From JALOAP01 sp964632355 (GTDB lineage: Bacteria > Chloroflexota > Dehalococcoidia > Tepidiformales > Tepidiformaceae), in NCBI GenBank assembly GCA_964632355.1, contig CAZWBW010000002.1, positions 13,385 to 77,384 of the forward strand: a DNA stretch of 64,000 nt. Direction: 5' to 3'. The notes beneath the pieces are model-generated. The model saw only the letters and a program-made list of their open reading frames with translations. It did no database searches and had not been told where the DNA came from. This document shows, in pieces, positions 52,867 to 61,699 of the stretch; the stretch's first letter is position 1; each line of letters opens with the position of its first letter. The translations under genes were made by a program, and so were the position numbers.

Positions 52867-54225
52867 ATGACGCAGAAGAAGTACTTCCTGCCAGAGTCGG
52901 AACTGCCGACCCACTGGTATAACATCGCTGCCGACCTGCCTACCCCGCCCCCGCCGCCGCTCCACCCGGCGACGAAGGAACCCATCGGCCCCGAAGCACT
53001 CGCGCCGCTGTTCCCGATGGAGCTGATCAAGCAGGAAGTCAGCACCGAACGCTACATCGAAATCCCCGAGGAGGTCCGCGAGGTCTACCGGATCTGGCGG
53101 CCCAGCCCGCTCGTGCGCGCGACCGGCCTCGAAAAGGCGCTCGATACCCCCGCCCGCATCTACTACAAGTACGAGGGCGTATCGCCGTCCGGCTCCCACA
53201 AGCCCAACACCTCGGTGGCACAGGCCTACTACAACAAACAGGAAGGCGTGAAGCGCATCGCCACCGAAACCGGCGCAGGCCAGTGGGGTTCGTCGCTCGC
53301 GTTCGCCTGCAGCATCTTCGGCATCGAGTCGAAGGTCTACATGGTGCGCATCAGCTACAACCAGAAGCCCTACCGGCGTTCGCTGATGCAAGTCTGGGGC
53401 GGCTCCGTCGTGCCCAGCCCGAGCCAGGACACACAGGCTGGCCGCGCCATCCTCGAAAAGGACCCCGATTCCAACGGCTCGCTCGGTATCGCCATTAGCG
53501 AGGCCGTCGAAGACGCCGCCATGCGCGAAGACACGAAGTACTCGCTCGGCAGCGTCCTCAACCACGTCCTCCTGCATCAGACGGTCATCGGCCAGGAAGC
53601 CATCAAGCAGATGGAGATGGCTGGCGACTACCCCGACGTGGTCATCGGGTGCGCGGGCGGTGGTTCGAACGCTGCGGGCCTCATGTTCCCGTTCCTTCGC
53701 GAGCGGCTCGTGAACGGCAAGCAGACCCGCTTCCTGGCCGTCGAACCGGCGTCCTGCCCAAGCCTCACCAAGGGCGAGTACCGCTACGACTTCGGCGACA
53801 CCGCCGGCCTGACGCCACTGATGAAGATGTACACACTCGGCCACAGCTTCATGCCGCCGGGCATCCATGCGGGTGGTCTCCGCTACCACGCCATGGCGCC
53901 GCTCCTCTGCCACCTCTACGCCGAAGGCCATATCGAAGCGCGCGCCTACCCGCAGAACCCCTGCTTCGAAGCGGCGACGCTCTTCGCCCGGACCGAGGGC
54001 ATCGTCCCTGCGCCCGAAAGCTCGCACGCCATTCGCGGCGCCATCGACGAAGCCATCGCTGCCCGGCAGGACGGCGAGAGCCGCGTCATCCTGTTTAACC
54101 TCAGCGGCCACGGCTTCCTCGACCTGCAGGCGTACGACGACTACCTCGCCGGCAAACTCATCGACGACTACTACCCGGAGGAAAAGGTCCGCGAAGCCAT
54201 GCGCGACCTCCCCGAGATCCCGTAA
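52867..54225 (+). CDS. trpB2: Tryptophan synthase beta chain, TrpB2 type
   Basis: The 452-residue PLP enzyme is clearly the longer TrpB2 form: a unique N-terminus ([20 protein letters not shown]), GRPSPL replaced by [11 protein letters not shown] lysine 112 in [24 protein letters not shown], and [11 protein letters not shown] for phosphate binding. TrpB2 makes tryptophan from indole and serine and does not need TrpA in the usual way. First gene under the Trp T-box. A classical trpB is also present at the operon end. Confidence 0.95.
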   Translation: MTQKKYFLPESELPTHWYNIAADLPTPPPPPLHPATKEPIGPEALAPLFPMELIKQEVSTERYIEIPEEVREVYRIWRPSPLVRATGLEKALDTPARIYYKYEGVSPSGSHKPNTSVAQAYYNKQEGVKRIATETGAGQWGSSLAFACSIFGIESKVYMVRISYNQKPYRRSLMQVWGGSVVPSPSQDTQAGRAILEKDPDSNGSLGIAISEAVEDAAMREDTKYSLGSVLNHVLLHQTVIGQEAIKQMEMAGDYPDVVIGCAGGGSNAAGLMFPFLRERLVNGKQTRFLAVEPASCPSLTKGEYRYDFGDTAGLTPLMKMYTLGHSFMPPGIHAGGLRYHAMAPLLCHLYAEGHIEARAYPQNPCFEAATLFARTEGIVPAPESSHAIRGAIDEAIAARQDGESRVILFNLSGHGFLDLQAYDDYLAGKLIDDYYPEEKVREAMRDLPEIP

Positions 54226-54234
54226 GGAGGCACC

Positions 54235-54894
54235 ATGCCTACGCTCGAAGCCCGTATTCGCACGGTGCTCGACAAGAAGTCGATGCTCAAGCACCCCTTC
54301 TTCCAGGCATGGACCAGGGGCACGCTCGAACCGGAGTACATACAGGAACACGCCCGCCAGTTCTATCATTTCGAAAGCGCGTTCCCGCGATTCCTGAGCG
54401 CTATCCATACGCGCACAGAATCCCCCCGGATCCGCCAGCTCCTGCTCGATAACCTCTGGGACGAAGAGCACGGAGAGCGGAACCACCCTGCGCTCTGGCT
54501 CGAATTCGCCGAGGCTGTCGGCGTGCCCGCAGCGGAGGTGAAGGCCTCGAAGCCCAACGCGGAGACCGCCGCGCTCATCGACCACTTCTACGACCAGGCA
54601 GGCAATGCGCCGATCAGCGAGGCCCTTGCCACCCTGTTTGCGTTCGAAGGCCAGGTGCCCGACATCGCCTGGCAGGTGATCAAGGGCCTCACCGAGCACT
54701 ACGGCTTCCGTCCCAACCAGTTCGAGTTCTACTCGGTGCACCTCGTGGCCGACATCGCCCACGCGGGCGCCGAGATCGCCGCTATCGAAGAATCCTGCGA
54801 GGACGAGCAGGCAGTTGCCGCCGCGGCCGACCGCGCCTGCGACCGACTCCTCGCATTTCTCGATGGCTGTTACGCAACGGCAGGCGTGCGCTGA
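54235..54894 (+). CDS. Heme-oxygenase-like di-iron protein of the CADD/TenA/PqqC group
   Basis: The 219-residue all-helical protein resembles CADD, the chlamydial protein linked to p-aminobenzoate synthesis. Likely metal ligands are Glu77, His84, Glu138, His169, Asp173 and His176, with spacing very near that of CADD (Glu-x6-His, +54 Glu, His-x3-Asp-x2-His). As I recall the chlamydial sequence, the tyrosine that CADD consumes (in HTFYVKW) is Phe23 here (HPFFQAW) and its lysine before IRGLTE is Val148 (IKGLTE context). It follows trpB2 by 9 bases and precedes trpS. Role in this operon unknown. Confidence 0.8.
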   Translation: MPTLEARIRTVLDKKSMLKHPFFQAWTRGTLEPEYIQEHARQFYHFESAFPRFLSAIHTRTESPRIRQLLLDNLWDEEHGERNHPALWLEFAEAVGVPAAEVKASKPNAETAALIDHFYDQAGNAPISEALATLFAFEGQVPDIAWQVIKGLTEHYGFRPNQFEFYSVHLVADIAHAGAEIAAIEESCEDEQAVAAAADRACDRLLAFLDGCYATAGVR

Positions 54895-55316
54895 TGGCCG
54901 ATTTCGAGTACCAGAACGTAGAGGCCTGGAACACCGCCGTGCGGCTCGCGGCTGCGGTCGGCCGCCTGCGCATCGCCTCCAACCTCAAGGCGTCCGCGGA
55001 CGCGCAGGCGAAGGCGTTCGAGGCTGCGGGCATCGCCTGCGGGCTCATCGCCGACGGCGCCAGCCGCGAAGGCCCGGCACAGGTGTCCCTCTACCGTGAC
55101 GCCCGCGGAGCCATCGCCCAGTGCAGCAGCTGGCTCCATGTGCTCGCCACGGTCACGAACCAGGAGCCCGACGTCTTCGACGAAGAGCTCCGGCTCGCCG
55201 ATACCGCCTCGCGTCAGCTTGCCGCCCTGCTCCGCACCCTCGACCGTCCCCAGCGAGGCATGGGCCCGCGGCCCGCTCCCGCTGGCGGACGCAACCGCAC
55301 CGGAGGTCCCCGATGA
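54894..55316 (+). CDS. Four-helix-bundle-like protein inside the trp operon
   Basis: The 140-residue protein begins FEYQNVEAWNTAVRLAAAVG, matching the start of S23/TIGR02436 four-helix-bundle proteins, and stays helical through SLYRDARGAIAQCSSWLHVL. A Pro/Arg/Gly-rich tail of about 20 residues is probably disordered. The start overlaps the previous stop by one base (TGATG), and trpS begins 4 bases before its end, so it is tightly coupled. It is distantly related to the gene at 3472-3906. Confidence 0.7.
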   Translation: MADFEYQNVEAWNTAVRLAAAVGRLRIASNLKASADAQAKAFEAAGIACGLIADGASREGPAQVSLYRDARGAIAQCSSWLHVLATVTNQEPDVFDEELRLADTASRQLAALLRTLDRPQRGMGPRPAPAGGRNRTGGPR

Positions 55317-56338
55317 CCGAACGGAAGCGCATCCTCACCGGAATTCGCCCGACCGGCGCCCTGCATCTCGGGCACTACGCCGGCGCGCTCGAAAACTGGG
55401 TCAAACTCCAGCACGACTACGAGTGCTACTTCCTCATCGCTGACTACCAGGTCTCCGACTACGCCGACGACATCCCGCTCGTCCGCGAGGCCGTGTGGGA
55501 GGTCGCCCTCGACTGGCTCGCCGTGGGGCTCGACCCCGAAAGCAGCTCCTTTGTGATCGAAAGCCTGGTGCCCGAACATGCCGAGCTCACCACGCTCCTC
55601 GGCTGGTTCCTGCCGCTCGGCATGCTCGAACGGAACCCGACGCTCAAGGCCGAGATGGACGCGATCGAGAACCCGGAGGACGGCCAGAAGTCCGGCAAGT
55701 CCGTGCCCATCGCCTTCTACACCTACCCGGTGATGCAGGTCGCGAACATCCTCATGCCGCGCGCGCACCTGGTTCCTGTCGGCGATGACCAGCTCCCCCA
55801 CATCGAGCTCACGCGCGAGGTTGCCCGGCGCTTCAATCGCCGGTTCAAGCCCGTGTTCCCCGAACCTGAGGCACTGCTCGGTCGCGTCGCCCGCCTCGTC
55901 GGCACTGACGGTAACGCCAAGATGAGCAAATCCCGCCGGAACGCGATCTACCTGAAGGACGACGCGAAGACCGTCGCGAAGAAGGTGCGCTCGATGTACG
56001 GCGGGCCGCCACGCGCCGCCAACGAACCCGGGAAGGTCGAGGAGAACCCGATCTTCCTCTACTTCGACGCCTTCTACCCCGACAAGGAGGAGGTGAAAGA
56101 CCTCAAGGAGCGCTACGAACGCGAAGGCGTGGCCAACTCCGAGCTCAAGGAAAAGCTCACCGTCGCGCTCAACGAGTTCCTCGACCCCATCCGCGACCGC
56201 CGTGCGCGGTACGAAAGCAACATGCGCCTCGTGCGCGAAGCCCTTGAAGCCGGGACGAAGCGGGCCCGCGCCATCGCCCAGGAAACCATGGAGATGGTCC
56301 GGGACGCGCTCGATCTCAACTACCTGAGTAAGTACTGA
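55313..56338 (+). CDS. trpS: Tryptophanyl-tRNA synthetase
   Basis: The 341-residue class I synthetase has GIRPTGALHLGHYAGAL with HIGH box HLGH, DDQLPHIELTREVARRFN, and the KMSKS box GNAKMSKSRRN. It charges tRNA-Trp, the same tRNA sensed by the T-box at the head of the operon. It overlaps the preceding gene by 4 bp and trpE by one base (TGATG). Confidence 0.97.
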   Translation: MTERKRILTGIRPTGALHLGHYAGALENWVKLQHDYECYFLIADYQVSDYADDIPLVREAVWEVALDWLAVGLDPESSSFVIESLVPEHAELTTLLGWFLPLGMLERNPTLKAEMDAIENPEDGQKSGKSVPIAFYTYPVMQVANILMPRAHLVPVGDDQLPHIELTREVARRFNRRFKPVFPEPEALLGRVARLVGTDGNAKMSKSRRNAIYLKDDAKTVAKKVRSMYGGPPRAANEPGKVEENPIFLYFDAFYPDKEEVKDLKERYEREGVANSELKEKLTVALNEFLDPIRDRRARYESNMRLVREALEAGTKRARAIAQETMEMVRDALDLNYLSKY

Positions 56339-57828
56339 TGCTGCGGCCAACGCTCGAAGAAGTACGGGAAATGGCGAAACGGGGCGAGGGCAACATCGTC
56401 CCCGTCTACCGCGAGGTTGCCGCCGACCTCGAAACGCCGGTGTCGGCCTACCTCAAGGTTGCGCGCGGCAACTACTCCTTCCTGCTCGAATCGGTCGAGG
56501 GCGGCGAACGGCTCGCACGCTACAGCTTCATCGGCACCGAGCCCTACCGCGTGCTTCGCACCGGCGACAACCCCGGCGCGGGCGAGATACCCGGCGACCC
56601 GCTCGTCCACATCGAGGACGAGCTCAAGCGCTTCCGCCCGGTCCCCGTCGAGGGGCTCCCCCGGTTCCACGGCGGCGCGGTGGGCTACATGGCGTACGAA
56701 GTCGCCCGGTACTACGAAGACCTGCCCGTGCCCGAGTCCGACCCCCAGGGCTTCCCCGAGTCGGTGTTCCAGTTCGTCGATTCCCTGCTCGTCTTCGACC
56801 ACCTGATGCACACCATCAAGGTGGTCAGCCACGCACGGCTCGATGGCGACGTCGAGGCCGCCTGGCGCCAGGCCGCGTGGCGGATCGACGAGCTGGTGAA
56901 GCGCCTCGAACAGCCGCTCACCCAGCTCCCCTACGAGCCCGGTGGACTCACACCGCGGCCCGATGGCTTCGTCTCGAACACGACGAAAGAAGAGTTCATG
57001 GCACGCGTCCTCAAGGCGAAGGAGTACATCGTCAAGGGCGACACCTACCAGATTCAGATCTCGCAGCGGTTCGAACGCCACACCGACGCGCACCCGTTCG
57101 AGGTCTACCGTGCGCTTCGCCGCGTGAACCCGTCCCCCTATATGTACTTCCTCGAGATGGACGGCCTGTATGCGGTCGGCGCCTCACCCGAGATGCTGAT
57201 TCGCGTCGAAGACGGCCAGATCGAAACCCACCCGATCGCCGGCACCCGGCGGCGCGGCCGCGATGCCGAGGACGAACGCCGCATGACCGAGGAACTCCGC
57301 AACTCTGAAAAGGAGCGCGCCGAGCACATCATGCTCGTCGACCTCGCCCGGAACGACCTCGGCCGTGTCTGCGAACCCGGCAGCGTCCAGGTAACCGCGC
57401 TGATGGAGATCGAGCGCTACTCCCACGTGATGCACATGGTTTCGCACGTCGTTGGGAAGCTCCGGCCCGATGTCTCGACGTACGATGCGCTCCGCGCGTA
57501 CTTCCCGCACGGCACGGTCACCGGCGCGCCCAAGATCCGCACGATGGAGATCATCGCCGAACTCGAAGGCGAGCAGCGCGGCGGCTACGGCGGCTGCATC
57601 GGCTACATCGACATGTCCGGCAACTGCGATACCGCGCTCGCCATCCGCACGATCTGGATGAAACCCGGAACCGCCTACTTGCAAGCGGCGGGCGGCGTCG
57701 TGTACGACAGCTCCCCCGAGGGGGCGTACCTCGCGTCGGGCCACCCGGCGCGTGCGATGATGCGGGCAATCGAACTCGCTGAGGTCACCGCGGCGGAGCG
57801 CCCGCGCGGGAGCCTCGGGTATGGCTAG
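56338..57828 (+). CDS. trpE: Anthranilate synthase component I
   Basis: The 496-residue chorismate-binding enzyme has the N-terminal tryptophan-feedback motif FLLESVEGGERLARYSFIG (LLES), then the catalytic region: YQIQISQRFE, SPEMLIRVEDGQIETHPIAG, LVDLARNDLGRVC, HGTVTGAPKIRTMEII and GCIGYIDMSGNCDTA. With TrpG it makes anthranilate from chorismate and glutamine. The LLES site argues for TrpE rather than PabB. Confidence 0.94.
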   Translation: MLRPTLEEVREMAKRGEGNIVPVYREVAADLETPVSAYLKVARGNYSFLLESVEGGERLARYSFIGTEPYRVLRTGDNPGAGEIPGDPLVHIEDELKRFRPVPVEGLPRFHGGAVGYMAYEVARYYEDLPVPESDPQGFPESVFQFVDSLLVFDHLMHTIKVVSHARLDGDVEAAWRQAAWRIDELVKRLEQPLTQLPYEPGGLTPRPDGFVSNTTKEEFMARVLKAKEYIVKGDTYQIQISQRFERHTDAHPFEVYRALRRVNPSPYMYFLEMDGLYAVGASPEMLIRVEDGQIETHPIAGTRRRGRDAEDERRMTEELRNSEKERAEHIMLVDLARNDLGRVCEPGSVQVTALMEIERYSHVMHMVSHVVGKLRPDVSTYDALRAYFPHGTVTGAPKIRTMEIIAELEGEQRGGYGGCIGYIDMSGNCDTALAIRTIWMKPGTAYLQAAGGVVYDSSPEGAYLASGHPARAMMRAIELAEVTAAERPRGSLGYG

Positions 57829-57852
57829 CCTCAGCATGCGGAGGAGCTCGCG

Positions 57853-58245
57853 ATGACCGACCGGCGGCCCGATCGCATCTACGGCATCCTCGTGCGTGAT
57901 GGACGCGTGTTCCTTCGCGGCGAAGGTGACAGCCTCGGGCTGCCCGGCGGCCTCTTTCCCCCGCTTGCCGACCATCGCAAGAACGAACTCAAAGCGTTGC
58001 TGTACGACCAGCTCGGGATCATCGCCGATTCCATCTGGGCCCAGGGCGCCTTCGACTACCAGGCCCCCGGCGAGGACCGCCCGTACTTCTCCGGCTTCTA
58101 CAGCGTCTGGAACTGGGAAGGCGAGGTGCCGCCGGATGCCGGGACGTGGCTCACCAAGCAGGAGGTTATCGACTCGAACCTTGTCCCGAGCCTGCGCATC
58201 CTGTTGTACAGCGTGCTCGAAACCCTCGCCCTGAGGACAACATGA
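57853..58245 (+). CDS. Degenerate Nudix-fold protein
   Basis: The 130-residue protein has the Nudix topology (GILVRDGRVFLRGEGDSLGL, then LPGGLFPPLADHRKNELKAL and LYDQLGI), but the box lacks the REUxEExGU glutamates: the residues there are LKALLYDQLGI. Hydrolase activity is doubtful. ATG 57853 has AGGAGCTCGCG upstream. It overlaps the next gene by 4 bp, which carries a second degenerate Nudix domain. Confidence 0.7.
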   Translation: MTDRRPDRIYGILVRDGRVFLRGEGDSLGLPGGLFPPLADHRKNELKALLYDQLGIIADSIWAQGAFDYQAPGEDRPYFSGFYSVWNWEGEVPPDAGTWLTKQEVIDSNLVPSLRILLYSVLETLALRTT

Positions 58246-59138
58246 GCCACGACATCCAGCTCGCTGCACTCGTCGTTCGCGACGGACGCCTGCTCCTGCT
58301 CCGGGACGCCACCGGCACCTGGAAGCTGCCTGCCGGGCCTCTGCCCGACGACGCGGACGCCGACGAAGCGATGGACGCCATCCTCCAGGCGCACGGGATC
58401 GACGCCCCCGCCGTGGAGGAAGACTTCCTCCAGACCGCCTACCTCCAGCGCGAGGGGCGGTACACCGTGTTCAACCTTTACGGCCCGTCGGGGTGGACCG
58501 GCGAGCCCATCGCGCCCGCTGGCGAAGAACTGGGGTGGTTCGATGTCGCCGACCTCGACACCCTCGAAATGGACCCACAGGTCCGCAACGCAATCTACGA
58601 AGTACTTGGACTAAAGGAGACGAACGACGACGCCCTCCTGTCGGCAGTCGCGTCAGTGGTGGGAGAAGCAATGGAACAGGTGGTGACCGAAACCCCGGCC
58701 CAGCCGGCCGGAAACGGGAGTGGCGCTTCGACGAGCCGCAGCAGCCGATTCGCCTCGCGCCGCGAAGCCGGGCTCGATGTACTCGGGACCCTGAACGCGA
58801 CAGACGGGGAGAAGGCCGCCCGCTCGATGTTCGACATGTACGGCCCACTGACCGACGACGTGCTCGACTTCGCCCTCGGCGAGGTGTGGGCCGACGACAC
58901 GCTCGACCGCCGCACGAAAAGCCTGCAGGTGGTCGCCATCATCGCCGCCCAGGGCCACGCCGGGCCCCTTCGCTCGCACATCAACGGCGCGCTCAACCAT
59001 GGCGCAACCCCCGAGCAGATCGTCCAGACGCTTCGCCTGGTCGCGGTCTACGCGGGCTTCCCCGCCGCGCTCGAAGCCTGGCGCGTGATGGAGAAGGTCT
59101 TCGCGAGCCGCGGCATCAAGATCGGGAGGAACAAGTGA
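58242..59138 (+). CDS. Degenerate Nudix domain fused to a carboxymuconolactone decarboxylase domain
   Basis: Residues 1-130 form a Nudix-like fold (LAALVVRDGRLLLLRDATGT, then LPAGPLPDDADADEAMDAIL, with no RExxEE). A low-complexity Gly/Ser/Thr linker of about 30 residues follows. From about 190 a CMD domain is seen: DMYGPLTDDVLDFALGEVWA, RRTKSLQVVAIIAAQGHAG, PLRSHINGALNHGATPEQI. No CxxC pair, so it is of the PcaC type, not the AhpD type. The fusion is unusual and its function unknown. Confidence 0.75.
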   Translation: MSHDIQLAALVVRDGRLLLLRDATGTWKLPAGPLPDDADADEAMDAILQAHGIDAPAVEEDFLQTAYLQREGRYTVFNLYGPSGWTGEPIAPAGEELGWFDVADLDTLEMDPQVRNAIYEVLGLKETNDDALLSAVASVVGEAMEQVVTETPAQPAGNGSGASTSRSSRFASRREAGLDVLGTLNATDGEKAARSMFDMYGPLTDDVLDFALGEVWADDTLDRRTKSLQVVAIIAAQGHAGPLRSHINGALNHGATPEQIVQTLRLVAVYAGFPAALEAWRVMEKVFASRGIKIGRNK

Positions 59139-59791
59139 AGGCACTCCTCTGGGACATGGACGACACGCTGCTCAACACGCTCCCCGCGCGGATGCGTGCG
59201 CTCGCCCATGCCTACGAGGTGTGCCTCGGCGAATCCGTCGATCCGCTCGCCCTCTGGCGGTCTCACCGCGGCGGCACGCTCGAAGCGCTCGGCGCCCGTC
59301 TCATGGGCGAGGCAGGCCCAAAGTTCGTGAAGGCCTACCGCGACTTCTACTACAAGCTCGACCGGCGCGCCGTGCCATTCGAAGGCACCGAAGAGGTGCT
59401 CCGTTCGTGCCACCGCGCGGGCATCCCGATGGCCGTCGTCACCTCGAAGATCTCCTACGGCGCCATCGACGAGCTGGAAGACGCCGGCCTGCTCCAGTAC
59501 TTCGCCGCTGTCGTCGGCTATGACGACACCGAACACCACAAACCCGACCCGCAGCCTATCTACACCGCGATGGAGCGCCTCCTCGTTGATGACCCCGAGG
59601 AGGTGGCCTTCGTCGGCGACAGCCCGGCAGACATGTTCGCCGCCCGGAACGCCGGTTGCACGTCGATCGCCGCCCTCTGGGGCGCACTCGACGAGGAACT
59701 GACGCTCGACGCATCGCCGAATCACACCGCACGAACTCCGTACGACGTCCTGCGCGTCGTCGAACTCCGCATGGCCGGGGTCGGAAGCTGA
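59135..59791 (+). CDS. HAD-superfamily phosphatase
   Basis: The 218-residue protein has motif I WDMDDTLLNT (Asp7 and Asp9), motif II VVTSK, the KPDPQPIYTAM lysine and motif IV VGDSPADMFAARNAG. It resembles phosphoglycolate phosphatase-like (PGP/Gph) enzymes. GTG start overlapping the preceding stop by 3 bp. It may dephosphorylate a by-product or repair a damaged metabolite; the substrate is not predicted. Confidence 0.88.
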   Translation: MKALLWDMDDTLLNTLPARMRALAHAYEVCLGESVDPLALWRSHRGGTLEALGARLMGEAGPKFVKAYRDFYYKLDRRAVPFEGTEEVLRSCHRAGIPMAVVTSKISYGAIDELEDAGLLQYFAAVVGYDDTEHHKPDPQPIYTAMERLLVDDPEEVAFVGDSPADMFAARNAGCTSIAALWGALDEELTLDASPNHTARTPYDVLRVVELRMAGVGS

Positions 59792-60108
59792 TGGATAAGC
59801 ACGTCACCCACCTCGCTGTTCGCTTCTACCGCATCGCCGGGGTGGAACTCGTGCTTGTGCCGCTCGTCCGCGAGACCGCGTCGTTCACGCGATCTGCCGG
59901 CGACGGGTATTTCCTCGTCACGCTTATCGGCGAACCGGGCAGCGCCTACCCGCTGAACCTCCGGTCGCCCGGCTCCTTCGACCCCGACTACCTCGAGAAC
60001 AAATTCCGCCTCGATCGCCGGGGCTATAGCTACTCACCCGAAGAACTGGCCGCGGCGCTCCAGGAAGTGGCGCGCGACCTGCTGAGCGAGGAGGGCCTCG
60101 ATCGATGA
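59791..60108 (+). CDS. Small unknown protein upstream of trpG
   Basis: The 105-residue protein has an N-terminal [15 protein letters not shown] pattern, then a [10 protein letters not shown] beta-strand stretch, and a final helix [19 protein letters not shown]. No motif, signal or membrane segment is recognised. The start overlaps the HAD stop by one base, and trpG overlaps its end by 4 bp, so it is tightly coupled in the operon. Confidence 0.65.
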   Translation: MDKHVTHLAVRFYRIAGVELVLVPLVRETASFTRSAGDGYFLVTLIGEPGSAYPLNLRSPGSFDPDYLENKFRLDRRGYSYSPEELAAALQEVARDLLSEEGLDR

Positions 60109-60686
60109 CCACGCTGCTCATCGATAACTACGACAGCTTCACCTACAACCTCTACCAGTACCTCGCCGAACTCGGGGCGGACGTCGTCGTGCACCGCAAC
60201 GACAAGATCACGCTCGAAGAGTGCGACGCGCTCCGGCCCGACCACGTGGTCATCTCCCCCGGCCCCGGCGACCCCGGCGACGCAGGAATCTCACGCGACG
60301 TCATTCGCCACTTCGCCGGCAAGGTACCGGTGCTTGGCGTTTGCCTCGGCCACCAGTGCATCTACGACGTCTACGGCGGCCGGGTCGCCGGCGCGGGCGA
60401 AATCATGCACGGCAAGGTTTCGGCCATCACTCACGACGGCCGCGGCGTCTTCCGCGGCCTCCCCGAGCGGTTCAACGTCTGCCGCTACCACTCCCTCGCC
60501 GGGACGCCCGATACCCAGCCGGCGGAACTCGAAATCACCGCGAAAACGGACAACGGCATCATCATGGGCGTCCGTCACCGCGAGTTCACTGTCGAAGGTG
60601 TCCAGTTCCATCCCGAGTCGATCGCCACCGAGTTCGGGAAGGACTTACTCCGAAACTTCCTCGAGATGGAGGGCGGCCGATGGTAA
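60105..60686 (+). CDS. trpG: Anthranilate synthase component II (glutamine amidotransferase)
   Basis: The 193-residue class I glutamine amidotransferase has [28 protein letters not shown], the catalytic Cys in LGVCLGHQ, and the His/Glu pair in VQFHPES. It supplies ammonia to TrpE. It could also serve PabB, as shared TrpG/PabA proteins do. It overlaps trpD by 7 bp. Confidence 0.95.
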   Translation: MTTLLIDNYDSFTYNLYQYLAELGADVVVHRNDKITLEECDALRPDHVVISPGPGDPGDAGISRDVIRHFAGKVPVLGVCLGHQCIYDVYGGRVAGAGEIMHGKVSAITHDGRGVFRGLPERFNVCRYHSLAGTPDTQPAELEITAKTDNGIIMGVRHREFTVEGVQFHPESIATEFGKDLLRNFLEMEGGRW

Positions 60687-61699
60687 TCCAGGACGCCATC
60701 AAGGCGCTCGTCGATGGCAACGGGCTTACCCCCGAACTCGCGCGCGGCGCCATGGAAGAACTCATGACGGGTTCGGCGACCCCGTCGCAGGTGGGCGCAT
60801 TTCTCGCTGGCCTGCGCATCCGCGGCGAAACGCCCGAGGTCGTCGCTGCCTGTGCCGACGTCATGCAGTCCCACGCTGACCCCGTCCCGGCGCCCGATGT
60901 CATCGACATCTGTGGTACCGGCGGCGACGGCGCCGACACTATTAACGTCTCGACTGCTGCCGGCATCGTCGTCGCAGCCGCGGGCGGGCGTGTCGCGAAG
61001 CACGGAAACCGCGCCATGTCATCGCGCTGCGGCAGCGCCGACGTGCTCGAAGCTCTCGGCGCGCGCCTCGATCTCGATGGGCCTCGGGTCGCGCAGGCGA
61101 TCGATTCCTGCGGGTTCGCATTTCTCTTCGCGCAGCAGTTCCACCCCGCGATGAAGCATGTCGCCGGTCCTCGCCGCGAACTCGGCGTCCGGACCGTGTT
61201 CAACATGCTCGGCCCCCTCACCAACCCGGCTCGCCCCCGCGGACAGCTCGCTGGCGTTGGCGCGCTGCACCTTGCGCCACTCATGGCCCAGGCCTTCGCC
61301 CTCCGCGGCATGGAGCGCGCCATGGTGGTCCACTCCGCCGACGGCCTCGATGAGATCAGCCCTGCGGGCGTCACCTACGCCTGGATCGTCTCGGAAGGCA
61401 AGGTCGTCGAACGCGAACTCCAGCCGGCCGACTTCGGGCTCGCATCTCATCCGCTCGCATCCGTCGCGGGTGGCGAACCTGCCGACAACGCCCGGGCGAT
61501 CGTCTCCGTGCTCGAGGGCGAAGAAGGGCCAGTGGCCGACTTCGTGATAATGAATGCCGCCGCCGCCTGCTTCGTGGCCGGCCTCGCGTCCGACCTCCGC
61601 AGCGGCGCCGAACTCGCCCGCGAAGCCATCGCCTCCGGGCGCGCCCGGCAGGTGCTCGACCGCTACATCGCCGTCTCGCAGGAGCTCGCGAATGCCTGA
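60680..61699 (+). CDS. trpD: Anthranilate phosphoribosyltransferase
   Basis: The 339-residue enzyme has an N-terminal helical domain ([20 protein letters not shown]), the phosphoribosyl-pyrophosphate site [38 protein letters not shown], and [29 protein letters not shown]. It joins anthranilate to PRPP. It overlaps trpG by 7 and trpC by 8 bp. Confidence 0.96.
   Translation: MVIQDAIKALVDGNGLTPELARGAMEELMTGSATPSQVGAFLAGLRIRGETPEVVAACADVMQSHADPVPAPDVIDICGTGGDGADTINVSTAAGIVVAAAGGRVAKHGNRAMSSRCGSADVLEALGARLDLDGPRVAQAIDSCGFAFLFAQQFHPAMKHVAGPRRELGVRTVFNMLGPLTNPARPRGQLAGVGALHLAPLMAQAFALRGMERAMVVHSADGLDEISPAGVTYAWIVSEGKVVERELQPADFGLASHPLASVAGGEPADNARAIVSVLEGEEGPVADFVIMNAAAACFVAGLASDLRSGAELAREAIASGRARQVLDRYIAVSQELANA

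Noticed and set aside
52846..54762. 638-codon minus-strand frame opposite trpB2
   Set aside because: Shadow of trpB2 and the di-iron gene.
54235..54894. Thiaminase II (TenA)
   Set aside because: TenA's active-site cysteine pattern is absent, and the metal-ligand spacing fits CADD-type di-iron proteins.
56338..57828. Aminodeoxychorismate synthase (PabB) instead of TrpE
   Set aside because: The LLES feedback motif and the complete set of trp genes around it favour TrpE; the CADD-like neighbour alone is not enough for PabB.
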